Assembly: GCA_022865305.1 (NCBI GenBank) | Contig: JALHSP010000157.1 | Location: 79,303-143,302, forward strand | DNA length: 64,000 bases | Source of the DNA: Bacteroidales bacterium | GTDB lineage: Bacteria; Bacteroidota; Bacteroidia; Bacteroidales; VadinHA17 | Direction: 5' to 3' | Part shown: in pieces, positions 55,101-64,000 of the stretch | Position numbering within the stretch: position 1 is the stretch's first letter | How the letters are laid out: every line of letters begins with the position of its first letter | The notes under the pieces: model-generated | Seen by the model: the letters and a program-made list of their open reading frames with translations, nothing else | Told to the model about the DNA's origin: nothing | The model's database searches: none | Position numbers and translations under genes: made by a program

Positions 55101-56077
55101 ATCACAACAGAATCTGTCTTACTATAGACGATATAATGTTTGTCGTCATATGCAGCGATGTAATCAAACATTTCTGCATCCCATGGTCCCTCAGAAGTAG
55201 CATATTCCACATTGGTTTTATACAGGCTGGCCTTAAAACCTGCAGCGGTGCTGTAGACCCAGGCAAAATAATCCCCGCAAGGGCTGAAACGAAACAGAGC
55301 CTGTCCCTGGTTGTTGGAAGAAATCATTATTCTCTTTGAAGATGAAGCTGTGAGTTTTCTTGCTTCAACTGAGTATTGATAGGAAGATGTCAGGTATGCA
55401 AATACAAAAGTTGCATCTTTGGCATCAGGGCTGAATCCCCAGCCGGCACCGCTTGCACCTGAGGCATAACCAGCTACAAATGTTCCCGGGATTTCATAAA
55501 CTGCATCTCCTGTTTTACTGTTGAAAATATAGAGTATTAACTGAGTCTTATCAACACTTGTTTTATCAAGACCTGCAAAAAGAAGATATTTCCCGTGTGT
55601 GCTGAAACTGATTTTTGCTGAAGAGAGGTTCGTCGCGGAGAATAGATTATGCCCCGTCACAATTACAGCAGGTTCACCTTCTTTATAAGGATCAGGATTA
55701 AGGTTAACAAGCCGTATCCAGAACATATTCTGAAACTGGCCGAACATCACAAACCTGTCTTCATCAGGGCTGAAACCCCAGCCTGTTGTGGAGTTGGTCT
55801 CATTAAAGATTTCAACGCCATTATAATATATACCAATGGTTACACCCCCGGCTTCAAGGCTGCTGTATAATTTGTATTTGCCTTTGGATGAGGATCCCTC
55901 ATTGGAGGCACTTCCTTCCTCGACAGTGATATTTTTAACAGCCGGGGCAACATATTTGCCGGTTTTGTCGCATCCGCACTCAATGCCGGGGCGGTCTTCC
56001 TGCCCCAGGGAAAATATTTCAGACAGAAAAAAGAAGGCTGATAAAACCAGAAACCTGAAAGAAACAGAAGTTTTCAT
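49136..56077 (-). CDS. giant T9SS surface protein A (2313 aa)
   Basis: The signal peptide is MKTSVSFRFLVLSAFFFLSEIFSLGQ. Domains in order: an N-terminal WD40/TolB-like propeller (about 60-330; repeats such as GWGFSPDEDRFVMFGQ and FRFSPCGDYFAWVYS); three fibronectin-III domains (about 345-630); a second propeller whose blades read VVWWSDNLDTGDIYSYDLE and IVWTDDRNLNNDIFLYDP (about 640-930); a DUF11-type repeat (about 960-1060); and a third propeller-like region (about 1075-1400). Several choice-of-anchor-D/ASH-type beta repeats follow (about 1405-1830), then two PKD domains (about 1835-2020), a CarboxypepD-like segment, and a T9SS sorting domain at the end (KVYPVPAGDYITVII...GIYLLEIT). No enzyme motif seen; adhesin or cell-surface scaffold is likely. 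Confidence 0.88.
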   Translation of the reverse strand: MKTSVSFRFLVLSAFFFLSEIFSLGQEDRPGIECGCDKTGKYVAPAVKNITVEEGSASNEGSSSKGKYKLYSSLEAGGVTIGIYYNGVEIFNETNSTTGWGFSPDEDRFVMFGQFQNMFWIRLVNLNPDPYKEGEPAVIVTGHNLFSATNLSSAKISFSTHGKYLLFAGLDKTSVDKTQLILYIFNSKTGDAVYEIPGTFVAGYASGASGAGWGFSPDAKDATFVFAYLTSSYQYSVEARKLTASSSKRIMISSNNQGQALFRFSPCGDYFAWVYSTAAGFKASLYKTNVEYATSEGPWDAEMFDYIAAYDDKHYIVYSKTDSVVMADNLAGIKCRDEEKPKWSDDAIIDTGLVQGVTMQLHWNGAKDDPNPSVAAYHIYKKEKEDDPYILYKEIEADSMVTVTGLKPNSAYYFKVEAGDEAGNWSSTGPDSTFSTLTDNFPTWPDPVITPKGITETRMTLTWKKASDDYGIELYKIFMDKFMDNDAIDSVRGDILEYKIKGLTAGTEHHFLIKARDAAFQYVSGTELTQWTAPLKRPEWPEGAVLKDSAQTETSLIVKWPAATDNCNAVIRYKIILSDGKIDSTFSNLREYLVTGLKAGTSYMFKVVAIDESRSPSDTLKADLSTLPDYVAEPLIKADGNQRRPDISGKMVVWWSDNLDTGDIYSYDLEIDSLRRITNDPHRQFDPAVSGDRIVWTDDRNLNNDIFLYDPVLGEVPVCTAPLFQNSPAIDGDIIVWEDYRNGNYDIYMYDIKTGKEIPVSTRKSNQRWPDVSGNYIVYADDRNGNWDIFMYGIYEHKEEAVCTEEHDQTFPVVTNKWREELIVAYMDNRNGENIYFYFPDKILGQEWEYLVPLDVYPFKTPQSYPHFEDNLLVFQDPLGGPGADFNIWAYQYYEYSGIDCKKKEICVDYPSAKDQIRPRTSQGNIVWQDERNGNSDIYIWHRPPFSDLQISVKEITDPIAVGDTLKYIVTVKNDGPRMNTSIRTECTLPVVAILDTAIADKGTVTYRTNVIWKIDTLRNGASASLEIAMITFDLAILEFKAVTKGKDFDPENSNNEVTAKTKVKEFIPSFVDTGNSPSIEVEPDGRSHLIYFANDNLMYATSARKGKWEYKSLGPCVSCVENNMVLDKDGNIQIVAFDDIYSSDGSYAKCRLYHWTLKRDGQWSKNIIALSDSGFHSLSLKVDSRNELHLVFQNALGGAYHENFKEMRTVGGKWSQPEIFSYGYDDVDMAIDKEDKLQTSYYVTDTGPVYQKKNSSGDGNWNEYEVVEPGWSGLGEGMKISIASDDHQNPHIFYQGGGYSDGGYQKYAWKTNNKWNIQTVDEKYASPGKIVIDQDSIANLSYCWSQPVPYGQYSALHIRYATNIAGPWISEEVDENVGRSSFGLTMDMDRDIDKYSHFVYTGGSDSLRYVLVPPLKYFKVDPETLDFGSVEPGSAKIIALNLINPMSENISIDLITANDERISFDKKSFILYNNSSESVNVTLKQTEAFWSNTHMMIWYNSTSGSFMDVPVSAKNWAPVLTSDQDPVDFGAVTLNSLVTKTVKLENSGVTDLIISDITVNATPADFKLVGQNCSILQPGQTCDVQLSFKPTKNPAQQSYLNISSNDPVTPSKKITIKGKATYPQINCQISKVEFGYCPVGQSVIKTITIKNTGELMLNITSASLSGTYSNQFSLSSPCTSIAPGASCDMQITMSPTTLADLQATLYIRSNSFYSSTLTVNLIGSSVVKTLGLSATLISFGSVHVGEQSQKLLELQNTGSTSITVAEIYIGGNNYCEFRQNSGYQTIAAGATSTVTVSFIPQSEGEKTAILVIESNDTFNPVQKATLTGQAGSTFPLQVSISADPSSGSEPLNVTFHASVTGGQPPWIFKWDFDDMKISESDSPVHKFTGPGIFNVSLKVTDISNNSVSATTKIGVTAEGVPVVIASAQPANGEIPLSVQFNAQVIGGDAPLTYLWDFSDGSTSTLQNPLHVFNSAGNYLVRLAVTDSDNDKCRDSVLVKAMLNNSIAGQIWDETGLSQVTKANLILYPQNNINETTSLVINGSNSYLFPGLPVVYYAVLAVPDIVSYSDLLPTYFGDKLALFEASWVQASGHVTGKDIRLVKKPLTGIGLGTITGSMVYGSKKGLTITEKPDNIKGNPVAGVYVFLKSTTDGKLKAFSKTGSDGSFGFEKLENGSYYFVADCQGKPMDAANTPIVISDTRKDIEILATVGTDKITVKDLATGIEDGIPVGLKVYPVPAGDYITVIIPQGMFSGKSVRLRILDFSGKHIYIDNNYEMSGNPVTLDINFLSDGIYLLEITDKQTCQRVKILKMK

Positions 56078-56153
56078 ATTGTTTCATTTTATGTAATTAT
56101 TTAAAACACCCCGATACCAGCCACCCAGAACCCGGTAATCAGCACTATTCTGA

Positions 56154-59100
56154 TTACCTCATCTTCACAATCTTCACCTTACGGCTTATATTTTTATCGG
56201 CTGCCTCCAGAAGGTATATGCCACCTTTAAGGAGGTTAATATTCAGGATTATCGGATTTCCTTTAAGCTCAACATCCTCATCAATGAAAACATATCTGCC
56301 TGACAAGTCCAGAATCCTCAGCCTGATCTTTGTACCTGAGAATAATCCTTCAGGTATTTCAAGAGTCAGCTGATCACCTGCAGGCACCGGATAAACCTTC
56401 AGTTTATCCGGCGCTGCATCATTAATGCCGGTGGCAAGATCCTTAACAGTAATTTTATCAGTCCCGACAGTCGCCAGTATCTCAATGTCTTTTCTGACAT
56501 CACTTATGGCAAGCGGAGTATTAGCAGCGTCCATCGGTTTCCCCTTGTAATCTGCCAGGAAGTAATAAGATCCGTTCTCCAGACCTTCAAAGCTGAATGA
56601 TCCGTCAGTACCACTGATATCGTATGCTTTAAGCTTACTATCTGTGGAACCTTGCAGGTATACATAAACTTTCGATAAAGGATCTCCTTTGGCTGCACCG
56701 GTTTTTTCTGTTATAGTCAGTCCTTTTCCGGAGCCTGAAACTATATTTCCTGAGATAATCCCTGATCCGGAGGTAACGGGCGGTTTTTTAATTAATTTAA
56801 TATTCTTCCCGGTTATGTGTCCGGATACCTGAACCCACATAGCGTTATACATCATTATATTATCACCCAGGTATGTTGGCAGGTCTTCAGGATAAGCCAC
56901 AGGATCGGGGATTGCAAGTACTGTATGTTTTGCAGCCGGTAATCCGGGGAAAAGGTATGAATTTACGCCATCGAGCTTTAATAGTGTTGTATCGTTAATA
57001 TCACTCTCTGGATAAAGCACAGCATTTGATTTAAGAATGGGATTGATGCCTGTTTCGTCCCATATTTGCCCTGCCAGGCTGTTGTTCCATATTGCTTTAA
57101 TCAATATCGAATCCCTGCTTATGTCCCCATCGTTATCAGTAACAGTGATCCTTGCCGTATAGGTGCCTGGAGTCGGGTAGGAATGAACCGGGTTTTGAAG
57201 AGTGCTCGTACTGCCATCCCTGAATTCCCATAGAAAAGTAACCGGGGGATTTCCACCTGTCACTATTGCATCAAACTGAACTGTAAGTGGAATTTCGCCG
57301 GTCTCAGGATTTGCTTTGGCCAAAACTGCCGGAATTCCGGCTTCCGAAACAGCTACTTCGACGATTGATGTAACGGTCTGATTGTTAATATCTGTCAGCT
57401 TGAGTGATACCTGGAAGATACAGGGACCGGTGAAAGTATGAACAGGCGATGCCTCAGTGCTGCTCTTGAGATCATCAAACTCCCACAGGTATGAATAAGG
57501 AGGCTGACCACCGGTAATTCTTGAATAGAATACAACATTCAGCGGTTCCTGTCCTATAGCCGGCTCGGCGGTTATGCTAACCTGTAAAGGAAGTACATCA
57601 CCTGCCCTACCTTCAAGTGTAACCGTCTGCACCGGATTATACGAATCATTCGAGGTAACAGCCAGTGAGGCAGATTTATTACCTTCAAAAACCGGAATAA
57701 ACCTGACAGTATCAACACAAACAGCACCGGCAGCAATAGTACTGCAGCCATGCTCCTGGATGAATTCATACTGGTCATTTCCGCTGATTTTTATATTTGT
57801 AACATTAAGATCAACACTCCCTTTATTGCGGAGTTCAAGCAGCACTTCAGCCTGTTCTCCTACATGGATGCTTCCGAAATCAATATTGTTAACGGATAAT
57901 TCGAGGGTTTTAACAGAACTTGTTCCTGTGAGCGGTATGTTCTGCAGATTATTATACCGTGAATTTGAAGTAACTATCAATGTTGCCTGGAAATCCCCAA
58001 CCCTGTTCGGCGTCAACGTAACCTGCATCTTGCATGAATCTCCCGGTGCTATTACAGTACATGGATTACTCAGAGAAAACTGGGTGGCATCAGCCCCCGA
58101 AAGAGTTGCACCAGTAATATTCAGGTACTGGTGACCAACATTCTCAATGGATATGGATTTTGTTACACTTTGTCCCATGAGACAAAAACCTATATCACCA
58201 CCATGATAGGAGATCTGCGGGTAAGCTATTTCTCCATAGACAGTTATCTGTTTATATGGTGCGGATGGATCGTTGGAAGTAATTTTCAGGAAAGATGACT
58301 GATAGTTGGTTAATCCTGCCTGAAAAAGTATGTCAACATTGCATGACTCGCCAGGATGCAATGTTGTGCAATTATGTCCTGCCAGACTGAAATCAGTTGG
58401 TCTGGCCTGACCAAGAATAACGTACCCCTGTACCAGAATACTTGAGATGATGAGATCTGCATAACCTGTATTGCTTAGTTTGACGGTTTTTGTCAGTGAG
58501 GTTCCTGAGGGTATTGCACCAAAATAGATTGGCTCCACCTGGTCGATGGTGAGTTGTGGTTGCCGGTTTTTAGCAATTACAGGTATATCCATAAACAGGC
58601 CCGATGGTATGTTATACCATATTCTCAGGTAGGCATTAGTCCAGGGATCTGCCGTTTGTTTAAATGTCACCTTAACCGAATCAGAAGCAAACCTGTTCAG
58701 GATGAACGAGGTTTTATCAAAGCTGATCCTTCCGTCATTGATAATAAGTGAATCTATCCTGATATCTTTTGAAAGCGGATTTTTAAGCTTAAGTGTCAGG
58801 GTCTTTTCTGAACCTGTTTCTAATAAACCGAAGTCAAGGGTGTCAGGATCTATTTCGAAATACTCAATCTGAGGAAGCAAAGCATAGTTTACCGAACCGT
58901 AGGCTCCGGAATATGCAATGTGAGTATATTTATCCTGGTCCCTTCCCATATCTGTGTAAATAGCCCCTATATTTTCGTCCACGATCTGTTTGATCCAGGG
59001 ACCGGCAATATTGGTCGCATACCTGACATCTCCTGCGAAAACAGGATTATTTATATATGAGAAGTTCGCCTTCCCGTCAGGATCGATCACAACCTTGTTT

Positions 59101-62100
59101 CCGGCGCTCTGGAAGTATCCCTTATCTACCATGCTGATGTTCCATTTGCCGCCGGAATACCAGGCGTATTTGATATTTTCACGGCTGTCGTTGTTTATCT
59201 GCCCGATATAGGAGATGTGCGGATTCTGAAGATCATCAGTGAAGATGGATGTTACCATACCTTCAAGCTGTGCACCTCTCCATCCTGGTTCGACTCTCAC
59301 AGGCTCACTCCAGCCACCTGCCACAGTTTTCTTCTGGTAACCCAGGCCAATCCCCATACTATACCAGCTCACATGCATATTGTCGTTCTTATCAATATCC
59401 ATATCAATATGGTCATAGCCTCCTGAGAATAATACAGGCTGGTTCCAGACTCCTCCGGTTGTGCTCATCTCAATAAACGGTCCGCCTGATGCTGAACTTC
59501 GGGCCTCCTGATAGACAAGGTGAAGTTCGTTTTGACTATCGGCTTTCAATGACATGCTATGAAATCCGATATTGGATACTGCAATAATTTTCTTGCTCCA
59601 TTGTCCGCTACTTGTCAGCGTGCCATGGTAGAGCCGGCTATATGGAACTGCTTCATACCTACGGTCAGACATTACTACCTGAATATTACCGTTCACGTCA
59701 AGCAGCATATCATTCTCTCTCCCACCTATGAATGTCTCAAGTGTTTTGTATTCCCATTTACCTTTCCTGGTCCTTGTGGCATAAACAAGGCTGCTGTCAT
59801 TTCCAAAATATACAATATGAACTCTTCCATTCTTTTCAACATGCATTGAAGGAAAAGTGCCTTCACCCACAAACCCGGGAACGAAATTTTTAACTTTTGT
59901 TGTTTCCGAAATTTCATTATTTGAAGGATCGGGATCGAAGGCTGAACTCTTTACGGAAGCCTTAAAATCAAGAATTGCAAGATCAAAGGTTACAAGGGTA
60001 ATCTCCAGGTCAGCCTTAGCCCCGTTCCTGAGTGTGTCAATATTCCATGTTATTGTTTTGCCAACATTGATCACAGCTCCTGCATCTGCTGTTGCCCTTA
60101 TAAATTTAGCCATTACAGGCAGTGTGCATTCAGCTGTGATCAAGGTATTTATTCCGGGTCCGTCGTTAGTCACAGTAACAATATATCTCAATGTGTCACC
60201 AACAACAATTGGATCAGTAATTTCCCTGAGCGAGATCTGAAGATCAGTCCCCGCAGGACGCTTCCAGATATATATATCGGAATTCCCGTTCCGTTCATCC
60301 TCCCATACAATATTACCCTTTGATGTTCTTGGGCGGGTCTGGTCAGCTGATTCAATAGGATCAACACATATACCAATCTTCTTACCATTTGAATCTGTCC
60401 GGAACTTGTATGCATATATATTCCAGTCAGTACCTGCTCCGCCCAGTTTATCCTGGAAAACAAGTTGTTTGTCTTCCAGATGAGGATAATACTGACCTGT
60501 TGCAGGAGATTGATCAAGCGGTACGAGGAACTCATAATCTTGTCCCTGGACAAAATTTGGATAATAAACATAAATATTATCACCATCGCGGTTATCCATG
60601 TAAGCGATTGCCAGATCCCACAGATGTTTTCCCGTTACAACCGGATAAGTCTGGTCAGCTGAATTGGTGCACACTGCTGTTTCTTTATGCTCATAGATGC
60701 CGTACATGAAAATATCCCAGTTACCGTTACGGTCATCAGCGTAAACCACATAATTTCCTGAGACATCAGGCCAGTTCTGTTTTGCTCTGTGAGTTGATAC
60801 AGGAGATTCTGTTTTGGTTTTAATATTGTACATATAGATGTCAAAATCTCCGTTCCGGCCGTCGCGCCAGACAATTATATCTCCGTCAATTGCAGGGAGG
60901 TCCTGTGATGCAGGGTTTGTACAGACTGGCACCTCTCCAAGCTCAGGGTCGTACATATAAATATCCCAGTTGCCGTTTCTGGTATCTGTCCATACGATCC
61001 TTTCCCCGCTTACAACCGGACCGAACTGGGCATGTGGTTCATCAGTGATCTGTATTATTGTGTCTTTTTCAAGGTCGTAAGCATAAATATCTCCTTCATC
61101 TTTGCTGTCATCCCACCATACTACAAGATTATCGCTTATATCAGGATCTTTCTGGTCTCCATCGGCGACAACAAGAGGAAATACTGAATAACCCGGGAGT
61201 GTTGACAGGTCCGCAGTGAGCGGATCACTTTTAGCACCTGATTCGTCTATTGCTATTATTTCAAATGTATATGCTATACCTTCCTCAAGTTCTTTAACAA
61301 GATAATCGTTTTGGTAAGATTTAGTATATCCGATGGTGTCACTATTCATACAGATTTTGTAACCAACAACAGCTTTGCAGTTGTCGTCTGCTGCCGGCCA
61401 GTTAAGGGTTAGTGTGGTTTCTGTCTGGTCGGATGCATTCAGAGTGGCACCTACAGGCCATTTTGGTTTTTCAGCAGTGACCATTGTCTGCCTCAATTCT
61501 GTAGATGATTTCCATTGTCCGGCTGCATCGCCGGCTTTTACAATAAAAATGTATTCTTTACCAGCTTTTAAATTCTTTAGACGGTATTTTAGTGTATCAC
61601 TGCCGACGCTGTCAACAGCAACACCATCAACAAGTATTTTATAAAATTCAATGCCAAAATCATCGACTGCTGCACTCCAAATCAGGGTAATCTTAGTTTC
61701 CGTCTTTCCTTCAAAAGTAAGTTCATTATTCGGCCATGTTGGTTCATTATCTTGAAGAGTGGAAAATGTCCCTTCAGGATTATTCTCATCACTCCAGTTA
61801 CCTGTTGCATCACCGGCCGCGATTTTAAAATCATATGAAGTCTGTGGCTTAAGCCCATCGATTTTATAACTGTTTATTGACTCCAGTTCCTTCACCTCAA
61901 ATTCTGATTCAGACACCATCTTCCAATATAACCTGTAAGCAGTAACTTCACTTCCGGCTGGCTGATCACTGGCTCCGCTCCATTTCAGTTCAATTGTCGT
62001 TCCCTCTGCTTTTACCAGTTCCAGTTTCCCGTTTTCCCAAGTGGGTTGTATATTATCAGGGCATGGAGTATCAGCAGTATTATTTGTTATTTTAACAGTT

Positions 62101-63059
62101 GAGTTATCACTATAACGAATATATTGGCCATCAGCGTCTGAGTATAGATTCCAATAAGTTTCTGCATTGTAATCATCAGATATAAACTCTGAATCCGTCT
62201 TGTAAAGCCTTGCCTTCAGACCTGCTTGAGTGCTGTGTATCCAGCCAAAATAATCTCCGCAAGGGCTGAAAAGAAACCGTGCCTCGCCCTGGTTATCGTC
62301 ATCAAAAAGGATCGTTTCATAAGATGTTGTCATCAGTCTTATGACTGATATGGCATATGTATCGTGTTTGGTCAGATATGAATGTACAAACGTTGCATCA
62401 TGTTCATCAGGACTAAATCCCCAGCCGGCAACACCCTTTCCTGAGGGAGATCCTTCAAAGTTGAGAGTGCTGAAATCATAAACAGGATCATCTGTTTCCT
62501 GAATTGTATTGAAAGCTCTTAAAAAAAGTCCGCCGTCAGATTTTATTGCTGCATACAGCAAATACTTTCCATGTGGGCTGAAGCGAATGCTTGCTGAAGA
62601 TACATTAATGGGATTTATCACATACCAGACTGTGCCATCTTCTCCTTCACGTGTGGGATCCGGGTTAAGATTGACCAACCTGACCCAGTGTTTTCCCTCG
62701 TATAAGCCATGCATAATAAACCTGTCTTCATCGGGACTGAATCCCCAGCCGGTAGCCCTGTTTGTCTCGGTAAAAATTACCTTACCCTGTTTGTTTTTAA
62801 TTGAAATAGTGACAACATTTGGGGGACTGGCCTCGCTCGCTGTCAATGTGTACTTTGGATTCTTTTCTGCAGAAGAACCTTCTGTAATATTATCTTCCTG
62901 TTCGACAAGAATTCCTTTACTTGCCGGTTCAACGTAGGTATCGAATTTCGTGCAGCCGCACTCAATTCCAGGGCGTCCATTCTGCCCGAAGGCATAGATC
63001 ACAAACAGAAAACAGAAGGCTGATGAAGCCAGGAATTTGAATGAAAAAGAGGTTTTCAT
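56154..63059 (-). CDS. giant T9SS surface protein B (2301 aa), tandem paralogue
   Basis: This has the same architecture and order as protein A, with signal peptide MKTSFSFKFLASSAFCFLFVIYAFGQ. Both share IECGCxK at the mature start, the three FN3 domains, the propeller with RNGNWDIYMYDPELGE-type blades, DUF11, ASH repeats, PKD pair and the sorting tail (VYPVPAGDQLTLEIP...GGIYLLEAAD). The 76-nt gap between the genes and near-equal length point to tandem duplication, probably one operon. Sequence differs moderately throughout, so the duplication is not recent. It diverges from the rRNA operon. Confidence 0.88.
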   Translation of the reverse strand: MKTSFSFKFLASSAFCFLFVIYAFGQNGRPGIECGCTKFDTYVEPASKGILVEQEDNITEGSSAEKNPKYTLTASEASPPNVVTISIKNKQGKVIFTETNRATGWGFSPDEDRFIMHGLYEGKHWVRLVNLNPDPTREGEDGTVWYVINPINVSSASIRFSPHGKYLLYAAIKSDGGLFLRAFNTIQETDDPVYDFSTLNFEGSPSGKGVAGWGFSPDEHDATFVHSYLTKHDTYAISVIRLMTTSYETILFDDDNQGEARFLFSPCGDYFGWIHSTQAGLKARLYKTDSEFISDDYNAETYWNLYSDADGQYIRYSDNSTVKITNNTADTPCPDNIQPTWENGKLELVKAEGTTIELKWSGASDQPAGSEVTAYRLYWKMVSESEFEVKELESINSYKIDGLKPQTSYDFKIAAGDATGNWSDENNPEGTFSTLQDNEPTWPNNELTFEGKTETKITLIWSAAVDDFGIEFYKILVDGVAVDSVGSDTLKYRLKNLKAGKEYIFIVKAGDAAGQWKSSTELRQTMVTAEKPKWPVGATLNASDQTETTLTLNWPAADDNCKAVVGYKICMNSDTIGYTKSYQNDYLVKELEEGIAYTFEIIAIDESGAKSDPLTADLSTLPGYSVFPLVVADGDQKDPDISDNLVVWWDDSKDEGDIYAYDLEKDTIIQITDEPHAQFGPVVSGERIVWTDTRNGNWDIYMYDPELGEVPVCTNPASQDLPAIDGDIIVWRDGRNGDFDIYMYNIKTKTESPVSTHRAKQNWPDVSGNYVVYADDRNGNWDIFMYGIYEHKETAVCTNSADQTYPVVTGKHLWDLAIAYMDNRDGDNIYVYYPNFVQGQDYEFLVPLDQSPATGQYYPHLEDKQLVFQDKLGGAGTDWNIYAYKFRTDSNGKKIGICVDPIESADQTRPRTSKGNIVWEDERNGNSDIYIWKRPAGTDLQISLREITDPIVVGDTLRYIVTVTNDGPGINTLITAECTLPVMAKFIRATADAGAVINVGKTITWNIDTLRNGAKADLEITLVTFDLAILDFKASVKSSAFDPDPSNNEISETTKVKNFVPGFVGEGTFPSMHVEKNGRVHIVYFGNDSSLVYATRTRKGKWEYKTLETFIGGRENDMLLDVNGNIQVVMSDRRYEAVPYSRLYHGTLTSSGQWSKKIIAVSNIGFHSMSLKADSQNELHLVYQEARSSASGGPFIEMSTTGGVWNQPVLFSGGYDHIDMDIDKNDNMHVSWYSMGIGLGYQKKTVAGGWSEPVRVEPGWRGAQLEGMVTSIFTDDLQNPHISYIGQINNDSRENIKYAWYSGGKWNISMVDKGYFQSAGNKVVIDPDGKANFSYINNPVFAGDVRYATNIAGPWIKQIVDENIGAIYTDMGRDQDKYTHIAYSGAYGSVNYALLPQIEYFEIDPDTLDFGLLETGSEKTLTLKLKNPLSKDIRIDSLIINDGRISFDKTSFILNRFASDSVKVTFKQTADPWTNAYLRIWYNIPSGLFMDIPVIAKNRQPQLTIDQVEPIYFGAIPSGTSLTKTVKLSNTGYADLIISSILVQGYVILGQARPTDFSLAGHNCTTLHPGESCNVDILFQAGLTNYQSSFLKITSNDPSAPYKQITVYGEIAYPQISYHGGDIGFCLMGQSVTKSISIENVGHQYLNITGATLSGADATQFSLSNPCTVIAPGDSCKMQVTLTPNRVGDFQATLIVTSNSRYNNLQNIPLTGTSSVKTLELSVNNIDFGSIHVGEQAEVLLELRNKGSVDLNVTNIKISGNDQYEFIQEHGCSTIAAGAVCVDTVRFIPVFEGNKSASLAVTSNDSYNPVQTVTLEGRAGDVLPLQVSITAEPAIGQEPLNVVFYSRITGGQPPYSYLWEFDDLKSSTEASPVHTFTGPCIFQVSLKLTDINNQTVTSIVEVAVSEAGIPAVLAKANPETGEIPLTVQFDAIVTGGNPPVTFLWEFRDGSTSTLQNPVHSYPTPGTYTARITVTDNDGDISRDSILIKAIWNNSLAGQIWDETGINPILKSNAVLYPESDINDTTLLKLDGVNSYLFPGLPAAKHTVLAIPDPVAYPEDLPTYLGDNIMMYNAMWVQVSGHITGKNIKLIKKPPVTSGSGIISGNIVSGSGKGLTITEKTGAAKGDPLSKVYVYLQGSTDSKLKAYDISGTDGSFSFEGLENGSYYFLADYKGKPMDAANTPLAISDVRKDIEILATVGTDKITVKDLATGINDAAPDKLKVYPVPAGDQLTLEIPEGLFSGTKIRLRILDLSGRYVFIDEDVELKGNPIILNINLLKGGIYLLEAADKNISRKVKIVKMR

Positions 63060-63267
63060 GACTTATAATTTTAGATAACATTATTATCTTAATACTTAGT
63101 TCCTTTGAAAATTAAGAACTTAAAACATTGATTTCAATAGAGAATTAGTAAAGGTGGCAGATCAATTAGTATCAGGCGGGTTTGGATGAGAATTTTAAAT
63201 TGAACAACTGAGGTAATTACATTAAATCGAATTATGAATAATATTATCTAAAATAAATGATAAATAA

Positions 63268-63298
63268 TTTGATTTATAAAAATCAATTTTTATCTTTG
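63268..63298 (+). promoter_or_regulatory. rRNA operon promoter
   Basis: TTTG (63268-63271), exactly 19 nt, then TATCTTTG (63291-63298) is a perfect match to the Bacteroidota promoter consensus. The region from AAATCAATTTTTATC to GCACCCGC is shared with the tRNA-Ile/Ala promoter at 21.98 kb. About 280 nt of rRNA leader follow, with no gene. Confidence 0.88.
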
Positions 63299-63581
63299 CA
63301 CCCGCTTTAGGGCAAAAAGTTGATTGAATAGCGGGAAAGGATAGTGTTCCGGCTTAGAAGAGCAAGGGAAAGAGAAGGAGAAATAAGCTGGAAAAAATAT
63401 CCTATTTTTTTTGGATAAGTAAGATTAAAGTATTACCTTGGATGCCCCAAAAGTAAAAGTTCTTTGAAAATATGAAGTAGCATAACCAGGCGAGATAGAC
63501 AATCTCGTCTAAAAAACTTGTTAGTATTTTAGAAAGAGACCAGTGGAGAAGTCTTCGTAAGAGACAAAAAATACAATTTTT

Positions 63582-64000
63582 ACAATGAAGAGTTTGATCC
63601 TGGCTCAGGATGAACGCTAGCGGGAGGCTTAACACATGCAAGTCGAGGGGCAGCACGAGGTAGCAATACTTTGGTGGCGACCGGCGCACGGGTGAGTAAC
63701 GCGTATGCAACCTACCCTGTACTGGGGGATAACCCGGAGAAATTCGGACTAATACCCCATAAAGATATTTTAAGGCATCTTATAATATTTAAAGTTACGA
63801 CGGTACGGGATGGGCATGCGTAACATTAGCTAGTTGGTAGGGTAACGGCCTACCAAGGCTTCGATGTTTAGGGGACCTGAGAGGGTGATCCCCCACACTG
63901 GTACTGAGACACGGACCAGACTCCTACGGGAGGCAGCAGTGAGGAATATTGGTCAATGGGCGCAAGCCTGAACCAGCCATCCCGCGTGCAGGAAGACGGC
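63582..64000 (+). rRNA. rrs: 16S rRNA, 5' part (continues beyond window)
   Basis: The universal start ATGAAGAGTTTGATCCTGGC is followed by GGATGAACGCTAGCGG, ACACATGCAAGTCGAG, GTGAGTAACGCGT and, near the end, ACTCCTACGGGAGGCAGCAG. The 5' end is estimated to a few bases. GATGAACGCTAGCGGGAGGC and the variable loops fit Bacteroidales-type 16S. The minus-strand ORF at 63402-63710 is a shadow. Confidence 0.97.

Noticed and set aside
57574-58134. 186-aa plus-strand ORF
   Set aside because: It is a shadow inside the giant surface gene B, whose domains are clear in the opposite strand.
63402-63710. 102-aa minus-strand ORF
   Set aside because: It lies over the 16S rRNA leader and 5' end.

Overview
This window looks like the chromosome of a Bacteroidota bacterium, probably in the Bacteroidales/Marinilabiliales area. 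The evidence is a 16S rRNA 5' end on the + strand at the right edge, several proteins with type IX secretion (T9SS) sorting tails, a TonB receptor/DUF4249 pair, TTTG-N19-TAnnTTTG promoters and a general lack of Shine-Dalgarno sites. Species cannot be fixed without a search.

Layout. 0-13 kb: four ~800-aa FtsX/MacB-type permeases with two 6-bladed beta-propeller lipoproteins between the third and fourth, all on +. 13-22 kb: aspartate kinase, then an envelope-glycosylation block (two GT39-type glycosyltransferases, a polyprenyl-phosphate-mannose synthase-like GT2, GtrA, an outer-membrane protein) that also contains dihydroorotase. 22.0 kb: tRNA-Ile(GAT) and tRNA-Ala(TGC), whose promoter and leader match the rRNA promoter at 63.3 kb. 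22.2-27.3 kb: an accessory island bounded by 43-bp near-perfect direct repeats. It holds an HNH protein, a fragmentary gene ending in five 23-bp tandem repeats, and a compact, GC-richer operon (TM protein, HEXXH protein, small frameshifted ORF, unknown protein) with a strong Shine-Dalgarno. Its right end has long attC-like hairpins.

27-41.6 kb: secreted and surface proteins: a FISUMP-domain protein, a T9SS metallopeptidase, six tandem small lipoproteins, a lysyl-endopeptidase-like T9SS protease, and a TonB receptor/DUF4249 pair. Among them lie a truncated second DUF4249 copy, a scrap of a second TonB receptor 3' end and a frameshifted LuxR-type HTH remnant. 41.9 kb: a degenerate tmRNA-like 3' end with terminator. 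42-47 kb: a TIR-TM-TPR protein, an MFS transporter and small orphan genes. 47.9-63 kb: a broken T9SS gene and two tandem giant paralogues (2313 and 2301 aa) divergent from the 16S gene.

The strongest candidate for an undescribed system is the 24.6-26.6 kb HEXXH operon. Its function is unknown from sequence alone; its foreign-looking composition, tight coupling and direct-repeat borders support a mobile unit. All family assignments come from reading the sequences, not from database searches.
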